From Epilithonimonas lactis (GTDB taxonomy: Bacteria; Bacteroidota; Bacteroidia; Flavobacteriales; Weeksellaceae): a stretch of DNA of 64,000 bases. The notes beneath the pieces are model-generated. The model saw only the letters and a program-made list of their open reading frames with translations. It had not been told where the DNA came from and did no database searches. This document shows positions 33,194 through 44,000 of this stretch, piece after piece; within the stretch, counting starts at the first letter, position 1, and every line of letters begins with the position of its first letter. The translations under genes were made by a program, and so were the position numbers. The stretch covers positions 620,001 through 684,000 of the forward strand of contig NZ_FOFI01000003.1 of NCBI RefSeq assembly GCF_900110605.1, given 5' to 3'.

Positions 33194-35242
33194 TTAAAAT
33201 TTCATTCTTTGAATCCTGACTGCATTGAGTATTGCAATCAAAGCAACTCCCACATCAGCAAATACAGCTTCCCACATCGTAGCCAGTCCACCAGCTCCAA
33301 GTACGAGCACGATGGCTTTTACAACAAAGGCAAGAATGATATTCTGCCAGACGATCCTTTTGGTCTTCTTTCCAATATTGATCGCCATAGGTATTTTTGA
33401 TGGTTTATCATCCTGGATCACAACATCGGCAGTTTCGATGGTCGCATCGCTGCCAAGTCCACCCATTGCTATTCCAACATCACTTAATGCTACTACAGGC
33501 GCATCATTTACACCATCACCAACAAAAGCCACACTTTCATTTCTTGCTTTGATTTCTTTGACCTTGTTGACCTTATCTTCCGGAAGCAGGTCTCCAAAAG
33601 CATTGTCAATACCGATCTGCTCAGCCACATATTTTACTACAGTTGTCTTGTCACCACTTAGCATAGTCGCTTTTACATTCAAGCTATGAAGTTTTTCAAC
33701 TGCTTGCTTTGCATCGTCCTTGATTCGGTCGGCAATCGTAATGAATCCTGCAAATTTTCCATCATATGCGATAGCTATCACCGTATATACGATTTTGGAT
33801 GGGTCTACATCATAACCGATCTTAAATTTATCCAATAGTTTAAAATTACCCACCAGGATTTCCTTCCCATTAGCTCTCGCTTTAAGCCCATGCCCTGCAA
33901 TTTCTTCAGTATCCTCTAAATTGATCGAATTGTTGATCTCTCCTACAAACTCGTGAACAGCAGTAGCCACAGGATGGGTACTTTTACTTTCAACAACATT
34001 GACCAATTGGAGAATCTCATCTTTGTCAAATTCCTCTTCAATGGTAACGTCCTGAACTTTGAAAACACCCTCCGTCATAGTTCCGGTTTTATCCATTACC
34101 ACATTCTGAATCTCAGCGATTTTATCCAAAAAGTTGCTTCCTTTAAATAGAATACCGTTGCGGCTCGCGGCTCCGATACCTCCAAAATAGCCAAGCGGAA
34201 TAGAGATCACCAATGCACACGGACAAGAGATCACTAAGAATATCAATGCTCTGTACAACCAATCTCTGAAAACATAATCATCAACAAAGAAATAAGGTAC
34301 AATGCAAATCAAAACAGCTAACGCTACTACGATCGGTGTATATATTCTCGCAAATTTTCTGATAAAAAGTTCAGTTGGAGCTTTTTGAGCTGTTGCATTC
34401 TGTACAAGTTCGAGGATCTTGCTGAGTTTGCTGTCCTCATAAGCCGTATTAACCTTAACCAAAGCTACACTGTTCATATTGATCATTCCGGCTAAAACTG
34501 TTTCCCCTTTATTTTTAGAATCAGGTTTGCTCTCTCCAGTTAATGCTGCGGTATTGAAAGACGCAGAATCGGAGATCAGTTCTCCATCCAATGCCAGTTT
34601 TTCACCTGATTTTAGCTGAATAGTATCCCCGATTTTTGCTTCGGCAGCTTTGATTTTTTTAGGCTGATTATTTTCAATAATCGTTACCTCATCAGGACGT
34701 TGATCTAAAAGAGCCTTAATATTGGTCTTAGCTCTCGACACAGCCAGAGTCTGAAAAACCTCTCCTACTGCATAGAACAACATAACCGCTACTCCTTCAG
34801 GAAATTCTCCGATAATGAATGCTCCAATTGTTGCAATGCTCATAAGGAAAAATTCTGAAAACACGTCACCTTGTTTGATACTCTCAAAAGCCTCTTTTAA
34901 AACAGGTAGACCTACCGGTAGATAAGCAACACCGTACCAGACAATTCGTACCCAGTCTTTAAACCATTCAGGCTTAATGTAATTGTCCAATGCAATGCCT
35001 GCTAATAACAATACCAAAGAAATAATCGCAGGCAAGAACATCTGAAACGCTGTTTTATCAGTTTCTGCATGATCATGTCCATCATCATCTGTATGTTGAT
35101 GATCTTCCGTTTTCTTCTTTGGAGCGCAGCATCCGTCTTCTTCAACTAATTTTTTGGCTCCAGCATCTTTATAGATTTTGCCTTCCTGTGGAGTACAGCA
35201 GAGCTGCTTTCCATTTTCGTCGTAGATGTGTTTATGTTCCAT
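33194..35242 (-). CDS. cadA: Heavy-metal-translocating P-type ATPase (Zn/Cd/Pb type, ZntA/CadA-like)
   Basis: 682 residues. The N-terminus has no full HMA domain; it has CC pairs (KQLCCTP, DGCCAPK) and a His/Asp stretch (HQHTDDDGHDH) that likely bind metal. The membrane metal site CPC is in SCPCALVISIPLG, the phosphorylated Asp in VMDKTGTMTEG, the actuator TGE in ALTGESKP, and the ATP-binding motifs include GDGVNDAPVV. The last helices contain KAIVLVLGAGG and FADVGVALIAILNAVR, with the Lys and Asp typical of Zn/Cd/Pb pumps (P1B-2). It exports divalent metal to the periplasm. It lies 27 bases after mgtC in the metal island. Confidence 0.94.
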   Translation of the reverse strand: MEHKHIYDENGKQLCCTPQEGKIYKDAGAKKLVEEDGCCAPKKKTEDHQHTDDDGHDHAETDKTAFQMFLPAIISLVLLLAGIALDNYIKPEWFKDWVRIVWYGVAYLPVGLPVLKEAFESIKQGDVFSEFFLMSIATIGAFIIGEFPEGVAVMLFYAVGEVFQTLAVSRAKTNIKALLDQRPDEVTIIENNQPKKIKAAEAKIGDTIQLKSGEKLALDGELISDSASFNTAALTGESKPDSKNKGETVLAGMINMNSVALVKVNTAYEDSKLSKILELVQNATAQKAPTELFIRKFARIYTPIVVALAVLICIVPYFFVDDYVFRDWLYRALIFLVISCPCALVISIPLGYFGGIGAASRNGILFKGSNFLDKIAEIQNVVMDKTGTMTEGVFKVQDVTIEEEFDKDEILQLVNVVESKSTHPVATAVHEFVGEINNSINLEDTEEIAGHGLKARANGKEILVGNFKLLDKFKIGYDVDPSKIVYTVIAIAYDGKFAGFITIADRIKDDAKQAVEKLHSLNVKATMLSGDKTTVVKYVAEQIGIDNAFGDLLPEDKVNKVKEIKARNESVAFVGDGVNDAPVVALSDVGIAMGGLGSDATIETADVVIQDDKPSKIPMAINIGKKTKRIVWQNIILAFVVKAIVLVLGAGGLATMWEAVFADVGVALIAILNAVRIQRMKF

Positions 35243-35269
35243 AATAATATTATTTTTATGATTTTTAGG

Positions 35270-35731
35270 TTACTTTATATATATATCCTGGTCTGATTGT
35301 CTTCCGGTTTTTAGAATTTTTTTATACCAGCCAAATTTGTTAATACTTAAGATGAACAAGGTAAGAACAGTTGCTAAAAAAGATAACAAAAACATGTTCA
35401 GTGCAAGGGCAGATCCTATTGCCGATGCAGCCCATAAAGCAGTGGATGTTGTAAGCCCCTGCATGCTTTTGGAACTATCTTTAAATGCCAGTCCAGCTCC
35501 GATAAATCCTAAACCGGCAGGTATCGCCGCCAACATTCTCGCTATTGCAGATTTATCATCTGTAAGATGCGAGGCAACTGCCACAAATAAGCAAGAAGCC
35601 ATACAGAGAACGCCAAAAGTGCGAACCCCTGCATCTTTATGGGCAGTTTCTCTTTCGAAACCTATTATCGCGCCAAAAAACAGTGCTAATAATAATTTTC
35701 CGGCAAGTAAAAGTTCAAATTTTAGATCCAT
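35270..35731 (-). CDS. MgtC/SapB family membrane protein
   Basis: 153 residues with about four to five membrane helices and the MgtC core GAIIGFERE, AGVRTFGVLCMASCLF and IPAGLGFIGAGLAFK. MgtC-type proteins are linked to growth in low magnesium and to modulation of the F-type ATPase; short versions also occur in metal-resistance islands. The C-terminal ACT-like extension of longer homologues is absent. It starts 11 bases after the LTA-synthase-like gene and precedes the P-type ATPase, so it is probably co-expressed with both. Confidence 0.9.
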   Translation of the reverse strand: MDLKFELLLAGKLLLALFFGAIIGFERETAHKDAGVRTFGVLCMASCLFVAVASHLTDDKSAIARMLAAIPAGLGFIGAGLAFKDSSKSMQGLTTSTALWAASAIGSALALNMFLLSFLATVLTLFILSINKFGWYKKILKTGRQSDQDIYIK

Positions 35732-35742
35732 TTTATATCACT

Positions 35743-37737
35743 TTATCTAGTTGTGGTTATATTTCCCTTTTTAATCCGCTTCTGTTTTAATCCTTCATTC
35801 TTGAAAAGATAGTAGGCCGACTGATAATTTGCTATCGCTTTTTTTACATACTGTTCAGACAGCATCTCTGGATTTTGTTTATTTTTCTCCTTGTCATACA
35901 AATACGTCTCTGTTTTTTGCTGTGGACCTAGAATAACCAATTTGTTGTTTTCCATATATCCAAGTTTCTGATAGGTACTTACAAATATTCTTGGAATATA
36001 GCTTTCGCCTAAAACATTTTTACCATAAAGATTACTCTGATATGTCCAACCTAAAAGTGCGAAAAGTGTTGGATACAAATCGATCTGAGAGCACATTTTT
36101 TCAATTCTGAATGGTTCGTTGTCGTTCAGGTTGACAATCATTGCAGGGATATGGTATTTTGCGACATCGATATCGTTCTTGCCCGCACTGCTGGCACAAT
36201 GATCTGCAACAATTATAACAATGGTATTTTTGTACCAGGATTTATTCTTTATCTTTTTAAAAAACTGACCGATCGCATAATCTGTGTATTTCACGGCGCC
36301 TTCCCTTCCCGATCCCGAGGGAATATCAATCTTTCCTTCAGGATATGTATAAGGACGATGATTGGAAGTGTTCATTACAAAATCGTAAAAAGGTTTCCCC
36401 GCTGCAAATTTTTGATCTGCTTGCTTTATCACCTGATCATAAAGATTTTCATCACTAATACCCCAGGCATTTTCAAAAGTGACCTCCTTGTCTTCTATTG
36501 GTATTCTTGGAGACTGATAATCTTCCCCTACAAAAGAATTTCTTTTCCGGTCTACAATTGTGTATCCATTATTACCGAAATAATTATTCATATTATCAAA
36601 ATAACCATCACCACCATATAAGAAAGAAGTATCATATCCCTTTTGACTGAAGATCGATCCTACAGTGCTCAGATTATCATTTTCTTTCCTGCGGACAATA
36701 CTATTCCCCGGTGTAGGCGGAACGGCAAGTGAAAGTGCCTCCATTCCTCGCACGGTTCTTGTTCCGGTAGCATACATATTGGTAAATAAAATGCTTTGAT
36801 TCGCCAATGAGTCCAACGTAGGTGTCAGATTCTGATTGTTGCCAAATGTTTTCATAAAGTCTGCACTGAAACTTTCCAATGTGATCATAATAACATTGGG
36901 CTTCTCATAGGAGTCAGCTCCCTTAATGTTACGTAAGATTGAGAAATCATTTGATAAGTAATCTGAGTTAGATTCCTGGAGATCAGTTCTCACAATATTA
37001 AACGCCACCCTATTATCGATGAGTTTATAGAAGTGTTCATAATTGATCTCGTTATTTTTATATGCAGAAAAAAAAGAATAGATTCCTGATTTTGACAGCT
37101 CATTCCGATACCTGTTTTCGCTATTCTCTGCTAAACTGTTGTCAATAAAAAATGCATAAATGACTGAAATGAAAAGCAATCCGAAAAAGATAAAGAATCT
37201 TTGTAAAAAAGGTGTACTGCCCTTAAAATTATCTGTGAAGTAATGCCTTTTATAGAAAAGTAAAAACACCAAAGAAGTCATTATTAACATGGCTGTAATG
37301 AGCAATGGCAAAGGATATGATTCATTAATATTATTGATTACTTCATAGGTATAAACCAGATAATCAACTGCAATAAAATTAAACCGGCTTTCAAATTCCT
37401 GCCAGAATGTTACTTCAGCAAAAAATGAAAACAACAATATAAGCACAGCTACATTAAAGCAAAAAAAAGTCATAGCTCTATTGAAAAGCGAATTATTATA
37501 TTTCTGAGGAAATAAAAGCAGGTACAGACTGTACGGTAGCACAAAAAACACCCCTACCCCTATATCAAATAAAAATCCCAGAGCAAATACATTCAGCAAT
37601 GAAAGAAAACTAATCTCTGCCTTTTGAAGGCTGGCAATAGAAAATCCTATCCTGAGGACAAAGGAAAAAATTATATATAATAAGAAAAAATTAATGAGCA
37701 GGCTATAACTGCTTCGCTTAATTTTAATTAGTTTCAT
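35743..37737 (-). CDS. LTA synthase family (sulfatase-fold) membrane phosphoglycerol/phosphoethanolamine-type transferase
   Basis: About 664 residues from the ATG at 37737; a TTG lies two codons upstream. Five membrane helices occupy about residues 10-210. A large extracytoplasmic alkaline-phosphatase-like domain follows with metal ligands in MITLESFSADF (Glu), the nucleophile Thr in ATGTRTVRGMEAL, and HRPYTYPEG and VIIVADHCASS. The family transfers head groups from lipids onto envelope polymers. Gram-negative members are mostly uncharacterised, so the acceptor is unknown. Its place among metal exporters suggests a role in changing surface charge under metal stress (inference). Confidence 0.88.
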   Translation of the reverse strand: MKLIKIKRSSYSLLINFFLLYIIFSFVLRIGFSIASLQKAEISFLSLLNVFALGFLFDIGVGVFFVLPYSLYLLLFPQKYNNSLFNRAMTFFCFNVAVLILLFSFFAEVTFWQEFESRFNFIAVDYLVYTYEVINNINESYPLPLLITAMLIMTSLVFLLFYKRHYFTDNFKGSTPFLQRFFIFFGLLFISVIYAFFIDNSLAENSENRYRNELSKSGIYSFFSAYKNNEINYEHFYKLIDNRVAFNIVRTDLQESNSDYLSNDFSILRNIKGADSYEKPNVIMITLESFSADFMKTFGNNQNLTPTLDSLANQSILFTNMYATGTRTVRGMEALSLAVPPTPGNSIVRRKENDNLSTVGSIFSQKGYDTSFLYGGDGYFDNMNNYFGNNGYTIVDRKRNSFVGEDYQSPRIPIEDKEVTFENAWGISDENLYDQVIKQADQKFAAGKPFYDFVMNTSNHRPYTYPEGKIDIPSGSGREGAVKYTDYAIGQFFKKIKNKSWYKNTIVIIVADHCASSAGKNDIDVAKYHIPAMIVNLNDNEPFRIEKMCSQIDLYPTLFALLGWTYQSNLYGKNVLGESYIPRIFVSTYQKLGYMENNKLVILGPQQKTETYLYDKEKNKQNPEMLSEQYVKKAIANYQSAYYLFKNEGLKQKRIKKGNITTTR

Positions 37738-37848
37738 AAACAAGTTTTATAAGTGATTACATCATTAATTCTTTAGAAATCAATTTTATTTGATATAGAA
37801 ATAATCATTTAGATTTCATTTCATTTTCAATCTATTCTGATCATTCAT

Positions 37849-38745
37849 CTACAAGTGTATTTCAGTTTCATCATAACCTTCATATTCGATTTGAAAAGTG
37901 GTATGGGTTATTTTAAAATCTGTCGTTGCTTTATCTATTAATATTTGCAGGAGTTCATTGCGATTTTTGTTATCATCTGCAATCACATGTGCGCTCATGG
38001 CATTAACGCCTGATGTAAGCGACCAGACATGTAGATCGTGGATTTCCTTGATTCCCGAAAGTTCTTCCAGTGAAGATCGAAGCTTGCTGATATCTACATC
38101 TTTCGGTGTACCTTCCAATAAGACATTAACCGCTTCCATAAGCAACTTTAAGGTTCTGGGAATGATTAATAGACCTATTGCCGCAGAAATGATCGGATCT
38201 GCGTAATACCATTGTGTTGTCAGCATTATCACACCTGCGATCATTACTCCTACGGATGTCAGCATATCCGACAAGACCTCAAAATAAGCACCTTTCATAT
38301 TAAGACTTTCATTGGAGTCCTTTCTTATGATAAGGATACCGATGATATTGACCACAAAACCAATTCCTGCAACGATCATCATGGAGCCACTTTGCACTTC
38401 AGGAGGATTTTTAAATCTTTGAAATGCCTCATATAAAACAAATAATGAGATACCCAATAGCACAACAGCATTAATCACAGCAGCCAAAATCTCTGTGCGA
38501 TAGTACCCAAATGTTTTTTCAGGACTAGCCTTTCTCTCACCAATTTTGATTGCAATAAATGCTAGGAGTAAACCGACAACATCTGTTAGCATGTGAGCAG
38601 CATCCGCAAGCAATGCAAGACTTTTTGTTGCAATTCCTCCAATGACTTCAGCAATAAGATAAGTACCACTTAGTGCTAGGACGATGAGTAAATTTTTCTT
38701 ATGTCTGCTTGATGCAGATCCAGTCTGTTTATTTGTGTCGCTCAT
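37849..38745 (-). CDS. czcD: Cation diffusion facilitator family transporter (CzcD-like)
   Basis: 298 residues, six membrane helices and a C-terminal cytoplasmic domain (about 210-295, DLHVWSLTSGVNAMSAHV). The helix-2 metal site HMLTDVVG is intact. In helix 5 the equivalent of HxxxD reads FEVLSDML, so the usual His is a Glu, a variant I have seen in other CDF subgroups. It exports Zn2+ and related ions in exchange for H+. It starts 26 bases after the bestrophin-like gene, consistent with one operon. The family assignment is secure; the metal is inferred from context. Confidence 0.92.
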   Translation of the reverse strand: MSDTNKQTGSASSRHKKNLLIVLALSGTYLIAEVIGGIATKSLALLADAAHMLTDVVGLLLAFIAIKIGERKASPEKTFGYYRTEILAAVINAVVLLGISLFVLYEAFQRFKNPPEVQSGSMMIVAGIGFVVNIIGILIIRKDSNESLNMKGAYFEVLSDMLTSVGVMIAGVIMLTTQWYYADPIISAAIGLLIIPRTLKLLMEAVNVLLEGTPKDVDISKLRSSLEELSGIKEIHDLHVWSLTSGVNAMSAHVIADDNKNRNELLQILIDKATTDFKITHTTFQIEYEGYDETEIHL

Positions 38746-38771
38746 AATTTTATGTATTTACTAGATTGACT

Positions 38772-39650
38772 CTACATTTCGAAGTAAGTATTATTTTCTT
38801 TTTTAACAGGAATATCATTTTCTTTGATCATCTGTAAAATATTGATTTCTATAGTTTGTGCAATAGATGTCATTGGCGTATCCACAGGAGTATTCTCGAA
38901 AGGATCCTGCATGATGATTGCTGTTTTCTCAATGGCTATAAATAGCAGAGGAATAGTGATCGTTGTAATAATTTCCAAGGTGAGCTGGGAATCTTCCAAT
39001 CCGAAAGGGAGTATAAAAGCAAAAACATATATAAGAGTATGCAGTAAAATACTATAGGCACGTGGAAATACCGTATTTTTCAATCTTTCACATTTTCCCA
39101 TATTGTCACACAGCCTCATGAGAACTTCGTTAAGCTGAACCTCCTTGAAATCTGATACCAATCCTTTTTCGGCTATTTGTCTTAAGTGATAAGAATGTTC
39201 ATCCAAAATTGCATTGGGTATATTAACAGCGTTAATCTGATGCATATTCAAATACTCCCCTACTTTACCGGAAAAAGGCTGTTTTCTTAATGCTTCGCCT
39301 AACGCATAGACCCATACGATTTGTCTTTCTGCAAATATTTTAACGTCCGCACTATCCTGAGGAATGAACTGAATAATTAATCGGATAAGAGACCTGGAAT
39401 CATTAACAATAGCACCCCAAACGGTTCTTGCTTCCCACCATCTCTCGTATGACTGCGCCGTCCTAAATGCAAGTAGCAGTGATACAGCAGTTCCTAAAAT
39501 TGCGGGAATGCTTAATGGAATTGATATTTTTTTGAAAATAGGATGCAGATCCAACAAACCTATACCTACAGCAAGTATAACAATCAGTAATATTTGGCTT
39601 TTAATTTGATCAATAAAATACCAGATTGAAATTTTCTTGTTTAGTAACAT
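38772..39650 (-). CDS. Bestrophin-like anion channel family protein
   Basis: 292 residues with four hydrophobic segments and the family motif AQSYERWWEARTVWGAIVNDSRSLIR (about 63-88), plus the PLLFIAIEKTAIIMQDPFENTPVDTPMT block that matches the bestrophin C-terminal signature. Bacterial bestrophins are pentameric channels; studied examples conduct cations or anions. No residue here decides selectivity. It sits between czcB (125-base gap) and the CDF gene. It might balance charge during metal efflux, which is an inference. Confidence 0.88.
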   Translation of the reverse strand: MLLNKKISIWYFIDQIKSQILLIVILAVGIGLLDLHPIFKKISIPLSIPAILGTAVSLLLAFRTAQSYERWWEARTVWGAIVNDSRSLIRLIIQFIPQDSADVKIFAERQIVWVYALGEALRKQPFSGKVGEYLNMHQINAVNIPNAILDEHSYHLRQIAEKGLVSDFKEVQLNEVLMRLCDNMGKCERLKNTVFPRAYSILLHTLIYVFAFILPFGLEDSQLTLEIITTITIPLLFIAIEKTAIIMQDPFENTPVDTPMTSIAQTIEINILQMIKENDIPVKKENNTYFEM

Positions 39651-39775
39651 AACTTTTGTTTATAGATTTGATATAACATTATGATACGTAGTTCACGATT
39701 TAATTCGATTCGTAGCATAATGTTATTTTTTATTACAGCTGAAACTTTTATATAAAGGCTTTCGTAATAATAAAT

Positions 39776-41050
39776 CTAATCTTCATGCCCTCCTGAATTA
39801 GATAATTTAGCATTGACGAAGAATGCACCTTTTACCACAATGTTTGTATCAGGTGCAATTTTGGTCACTGGAGTGATTGCAGTATAACCTAGATCTGAAG
39901 AACCTTTAACAATTTCTATTTTCTCAAAATTCAATGTTTTTCCTTGATTCTTGGTATGCGCTGCCTCTTTTGTACCTTCCTCTTTCTCACCCCCTTCTTC
40001 CTCTTCAGCATGTTCTTCAGGCTTTTTAGAAGTCTGTATGAAAACATAGAATTTACCGTCAGCTTCCACGATTGCTTCATCAGGAACGGCAGCGGTGCTT
40101 GAGTTTCCAAGGCTTACCATTCCGGTAACATTCATCCCATCGATCAACCCCACTTTATTTCCTGTAACACTCGCATGTACAGAGATCGTTTTACTCTCAT
40201 TTTCGAATGACGACCCGATACTAAATACGGTAGCGTTATACAAAGTTTCCGGATTATTGGTCAGCTTAAACTGTACAGTTTGTCCAACTTTCATTTTAGG
40301 TAGATCCTTTTCAAAAACCTGAAGATCTAAATGGATAGAACTATTATCAATAATATCAAGAACTGGTGATGCCACATCAACATAACTTCCAATCTGCGCA
40401 TTGATACTGCTTACGGTTCCACTGATCGGTGAAGTTATAACCAACCCAGATCGTAGATTACCATTGCTTACTTTACCCGGGCTGATCCCCATAAGCTGGA
40501 GCTGTCTCTGTAGTGATGATCTTTGGGTTCTTAAACTTTTTAATTCAGCATCAGAGCTTTGCAGATTCTTTTTTGCTCCGGCATCATTATCAAATAGTTC
40601 ACGTTGCCTTCTATATTCCTGTTCAGCAAACGCGATCCTGCTGTTCACTGTAAGATATTGCTCCTGAAGCTGAATATACTCGGGATTATTGATTGATGCA
40701 ATTACCTGCCCTTTCCTCACATGATCTCCTATCTGTACATTTAATGTCTTAATCACCCCACCATACAGAGAGGTAACGGTAGCTTTTCTATTGTTGGGAA
40801 CACTCAATACACCATTGGCTTTAACAAGTGAGGTCAGATCTTTCATCTCAATTTTACCTAAGGAGATTCCGACTGCTTTCATTTGTTCTTCTGTTAATGC
40901 CGCGATCGTTTGCGGTGCCTCTTCATGAGCCTCCTCTACCTGTTCGGTTTTTGCTTTTACTTCCGTTTCCTCAGAGGCTTCTTTTTTTCCACAGCTTAAG
41001 ACTAAAAAAGAAATTAACAGCGTAGATACTATATTATATTTAATTTTCAT
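39776..41050 (-). CDS. czcB: Efflux RND periplasmic adaptor subunit (CzcB-like), lipoprotein
   Basis: 424 residues. A lipobox (LVLSCGKKE, Cys about 20) anchors it in the inner membrane. A Glu-rich spacer follows, then the membrane-fusion-protein fold: a barrel-sandwich hybrid split around the hairpin (GGVIKTLNVQIGDHVRKGQVIASI and ITSPISGTVSSINAQIGSYV), an alpha-helical hairpin at about 125-180 and a beta-barrel domain. A His/Glu segment EEHAEEEEGGEKEEG near 355 may bind metal. It bridges the RND pump and the outer-membrane channel. It begins 1 base after the fused CzcA-CzcC gene, so the two are coupled. Confidence 0.93.
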   Translation of the reverse strand: MKIKYNIVSTLLISFLVLSCGKKEASEETEVKAKTEQVEEAHEEAPQTIAALTEEQMKAVGISLGKIEMKDLTSLVKANGVLSVPNNRKATVTSLYGGVIKTLNVQIGDHVRKGQVIASINNPEYIQLQEQYLTVNSRIAFAEQEYRRQRELFDNDAGAKKNLQSSDAELKSLRTQRSSLQRQLQLMGISPGKVSNGNLRSGLVITSPISGTVSSINAQIGSYVDVASPVLDIIDNSSIHLDLQVFEKDLPKMKVGQTVQFKLTNNPETLYNATVFSIGSSFENESKTISVHASVTGNKVGLIDGMNVTGMVSLGNSSTAAVPDEAIVEADGKFYVFIQTSKKPEEHAEEEEGGEKEEGTKEAAHTKNQGKTLNFEKIEIVKGSSDLGYTAITPVTKIAPDTNIVVKGAFFVNAKLSNSGGHED

Positions 41051-41051
41051 T

Positions 41052-44000
41052 TTATTTGTTTATGATAGAATTAATGGTAATAACAGATTGATTAACCTGT
41101 TGAATCGATTCGAGATACTTTAATTGAATATTGGTAGAAGTCTGAAGCGCAAAAAGATATTCAACGTAGGAAATTTCTCCTGTTTTATATCCCAATTGTC
41201 CGGCTTTAGCTATTTTCTCAGCATTGGGTATAGCCTGATTAATATAATAATTATATTGCTCTACATCCTGCTGATATTGATTCAAAGCGTTTTCCAGTTG
41301 CGCTTCCAGCTGTTTTTGCTGTAATTTTGCATTAGATTCCGCTACTTGCTTTTGGAACTCCCAAGATTGCATTCTCGCTTTTGTAGCACCGAAAGTCAGG
41401 GGAATCGTAACGCCAATAGTTGCTGCGTGAAATCTATTTCCCGCATTAAAATTCCGATCCATACCATTGATCGTCTGGGTACCGATTAAAGACTGATTGG
41501 TGTAACCTATACTGAAATCAGGTAGGCCCAGAGACCTTTCAACGTTTTTATTTTTTTCTGCTATGGTCATCTCCTGATAGTAAGACCTTACTGTTGGATG
41601 ATTCGCTATTGACGCGCTGTCAAATACATAATTAGCTTTCAGGGGCTCATAATTTGTGTTATAAGGAACCGAGATGTCTCCCGAAGTATTCAATAAGGTT
41701 TTTAAGTTTTTGTATGCATTATTCAAATAAACTTCATTTTGCTTCAACAACAAATTGATCTCCCCTTTCTGAGTTTCTGCAGTATTGATCTCTATCTTTT
41801 TAATATCTCCTGATTTAAATCTGACCGTAGCAATTCTTATAAAATCCTGATATAAACTATCCAGATTTTTTAATTTTGACTGGTTAAATTGCAGATATTC
41901 GATCTGATAGTAATAGGTCCTAACCTGTCTTGCAAGTTCGTTGACCGAAATCTCCTTATTGATCTGCTTTCCTTTGATCTGTTCAGCGATAAGTTCTCTT
42001 CTTGCTTTAAACAATGTTGGAAACGGAATACTTTGAGATATAGAAAAAGATTGATCGAATTTTTTACTGTTGTATTGGCCTAACTGAGCATCTAAACTCA
42101 TTTTTGGAAGTTCTTTAGCAGTAGGTTTCAGTGCCTCTGTTACTTTAATATCCAAATCTTTCGACCGCATTAAATTATTGTTGGTCAATGCGATGCTCGT
42201 AGCTTCCTCAACTGTAACAGGGGTACCTTGTTGTGCGTTAAAGGTCTGTCCAATGAATAAAAAACCTAAAACTAAAACCGCTGTCAGTGGCTTATTACCT
42301 GAAGGCTTTTTGATTTTTAGTTTAGTACTGAAGATAATGTATAACATCGGTAAAACAAAAAGAGTCAAGAAAGTTGCTGTAACCAGTCCCCCGATTACAA
42401 CGGTCGCCAAAGGTTTCTGAACTTCTGCCCCGGCTCCGGTTGAAATTGCCATAGGTAAAAATCCTAATGATGCGACTGTGGCTGTCATTAAAACAGGTCT
42501 CAGACGAGTTTTAGTTCCTTCCATCACACGTTTTAAAATATTGGTTTCACCTTCCTTCTCTAACTCGTTAAATGTTCCGATCAACACAATACCATTAAGT
42601 ACCGCTACACCAAATAATGCAATAAACCCAATTCCCGCGCTGATACTAAAAGGCATACCGCGAAGCATTAACGCGAATATACCGCCGATAGCACTCATTG
42701 GAATTGCCGTAAAGATCAAGGCAGCCTGCTTTAGCGAACCAAAAGTAAAATATAACAGCATAAAGATCAAAAATAATGATACAGGTACAGCAATGGTCAG
42801 TCGTTTACTGGCAGCTTTAAGATTCTCAAATTGTCCGCCATATGTATAATAATATCCTGATGGTAATTTTTCTTTATTAAGCTTCTGCTGGATTTCTTCT
42901 ACTACACTTTCTACATCTCGGCCTTTTACGTTAAAACCAATGACGATTCTCCTTTTACCTGCCTCACGACTAATCTGTGCGGGGCCAAGTTTATAATTGA
43001 TATTGGACACCTGTGAAAGCGGGATCTGTATTCCTGTCTTCGTAGACACCATCAGATTGTTGACATCATCAATACTGGTTCTATGTAAACTATCCAAACG
43101 AACCACCAGATCAAACCTTCTTTCATTCTCAAATACCTGACCTGCAGCCTGACCTGCAAAAGCAGTACTTACAGCAGTATTTACGTCTTCAATATTCAGC
43201 CCGTAATTAGCCATTCTTGTGCGGTCATATTCAACATTAATTTGCGGAAGACCACTAACACGTTCGATCTGTGGAGCACTCGCACCATTAACAGACTGAA
43301 TAATTTTTGCTGTTTTATCCGCATATATCGCTAAAGAATCTAAATTTTCACCGAAAATTTTAACCGCTACATCTTGTCTGATTCCTGTCATCAACTCATT
43401 GAAACGCATCTGGATCGGTTGATTTTTTTCGAAAAATACCCCGGGAATAGCTTCAAGCTTTTCAGAGATCTCATCTGCTAATTCATCATATGATTTTTTT
43501 GTTTTCCATTCACTTTGCGGTTTTAAGATCACCATCATATCAGTAGCTTCAGGAGGCATTGGATCAGTAGGCACTTCAGCAGCACCGGTCTTCCCTACAA
43601 CCATTTTAACTTCGTCAAACTGCTTGATCAGCCTGGAGGCCTGCATAGAGGTTTCAATACTCTGACTTAATGAACTTCCCTGTGGAAGAATACAGTGAAA
43701 AGCAAAATCACCTTCTTGGAGTTGAGGGATAAACTCGCCCCCCATTCTTCCAAATATAAATAATGAAACTGCAAATAATGCAACAGTAACACTTACTAAC
43801 CAATATTTTACTTTTAAAGCTTTCTCTAGTAGAGGTTGATAGATTTTTTGGAGTCGGTTCATCATTTTATCTGAGAAATTTTCTTTATGCGAGATTTTCT
43901 TCGATAAAAAAAGTGCACTCATCATTGGAATATAGGTCAATGATAATATCAATGCACCAAAGATTGCAAAACCTACAGTTTTAGCCATCGGAGTAAACAT

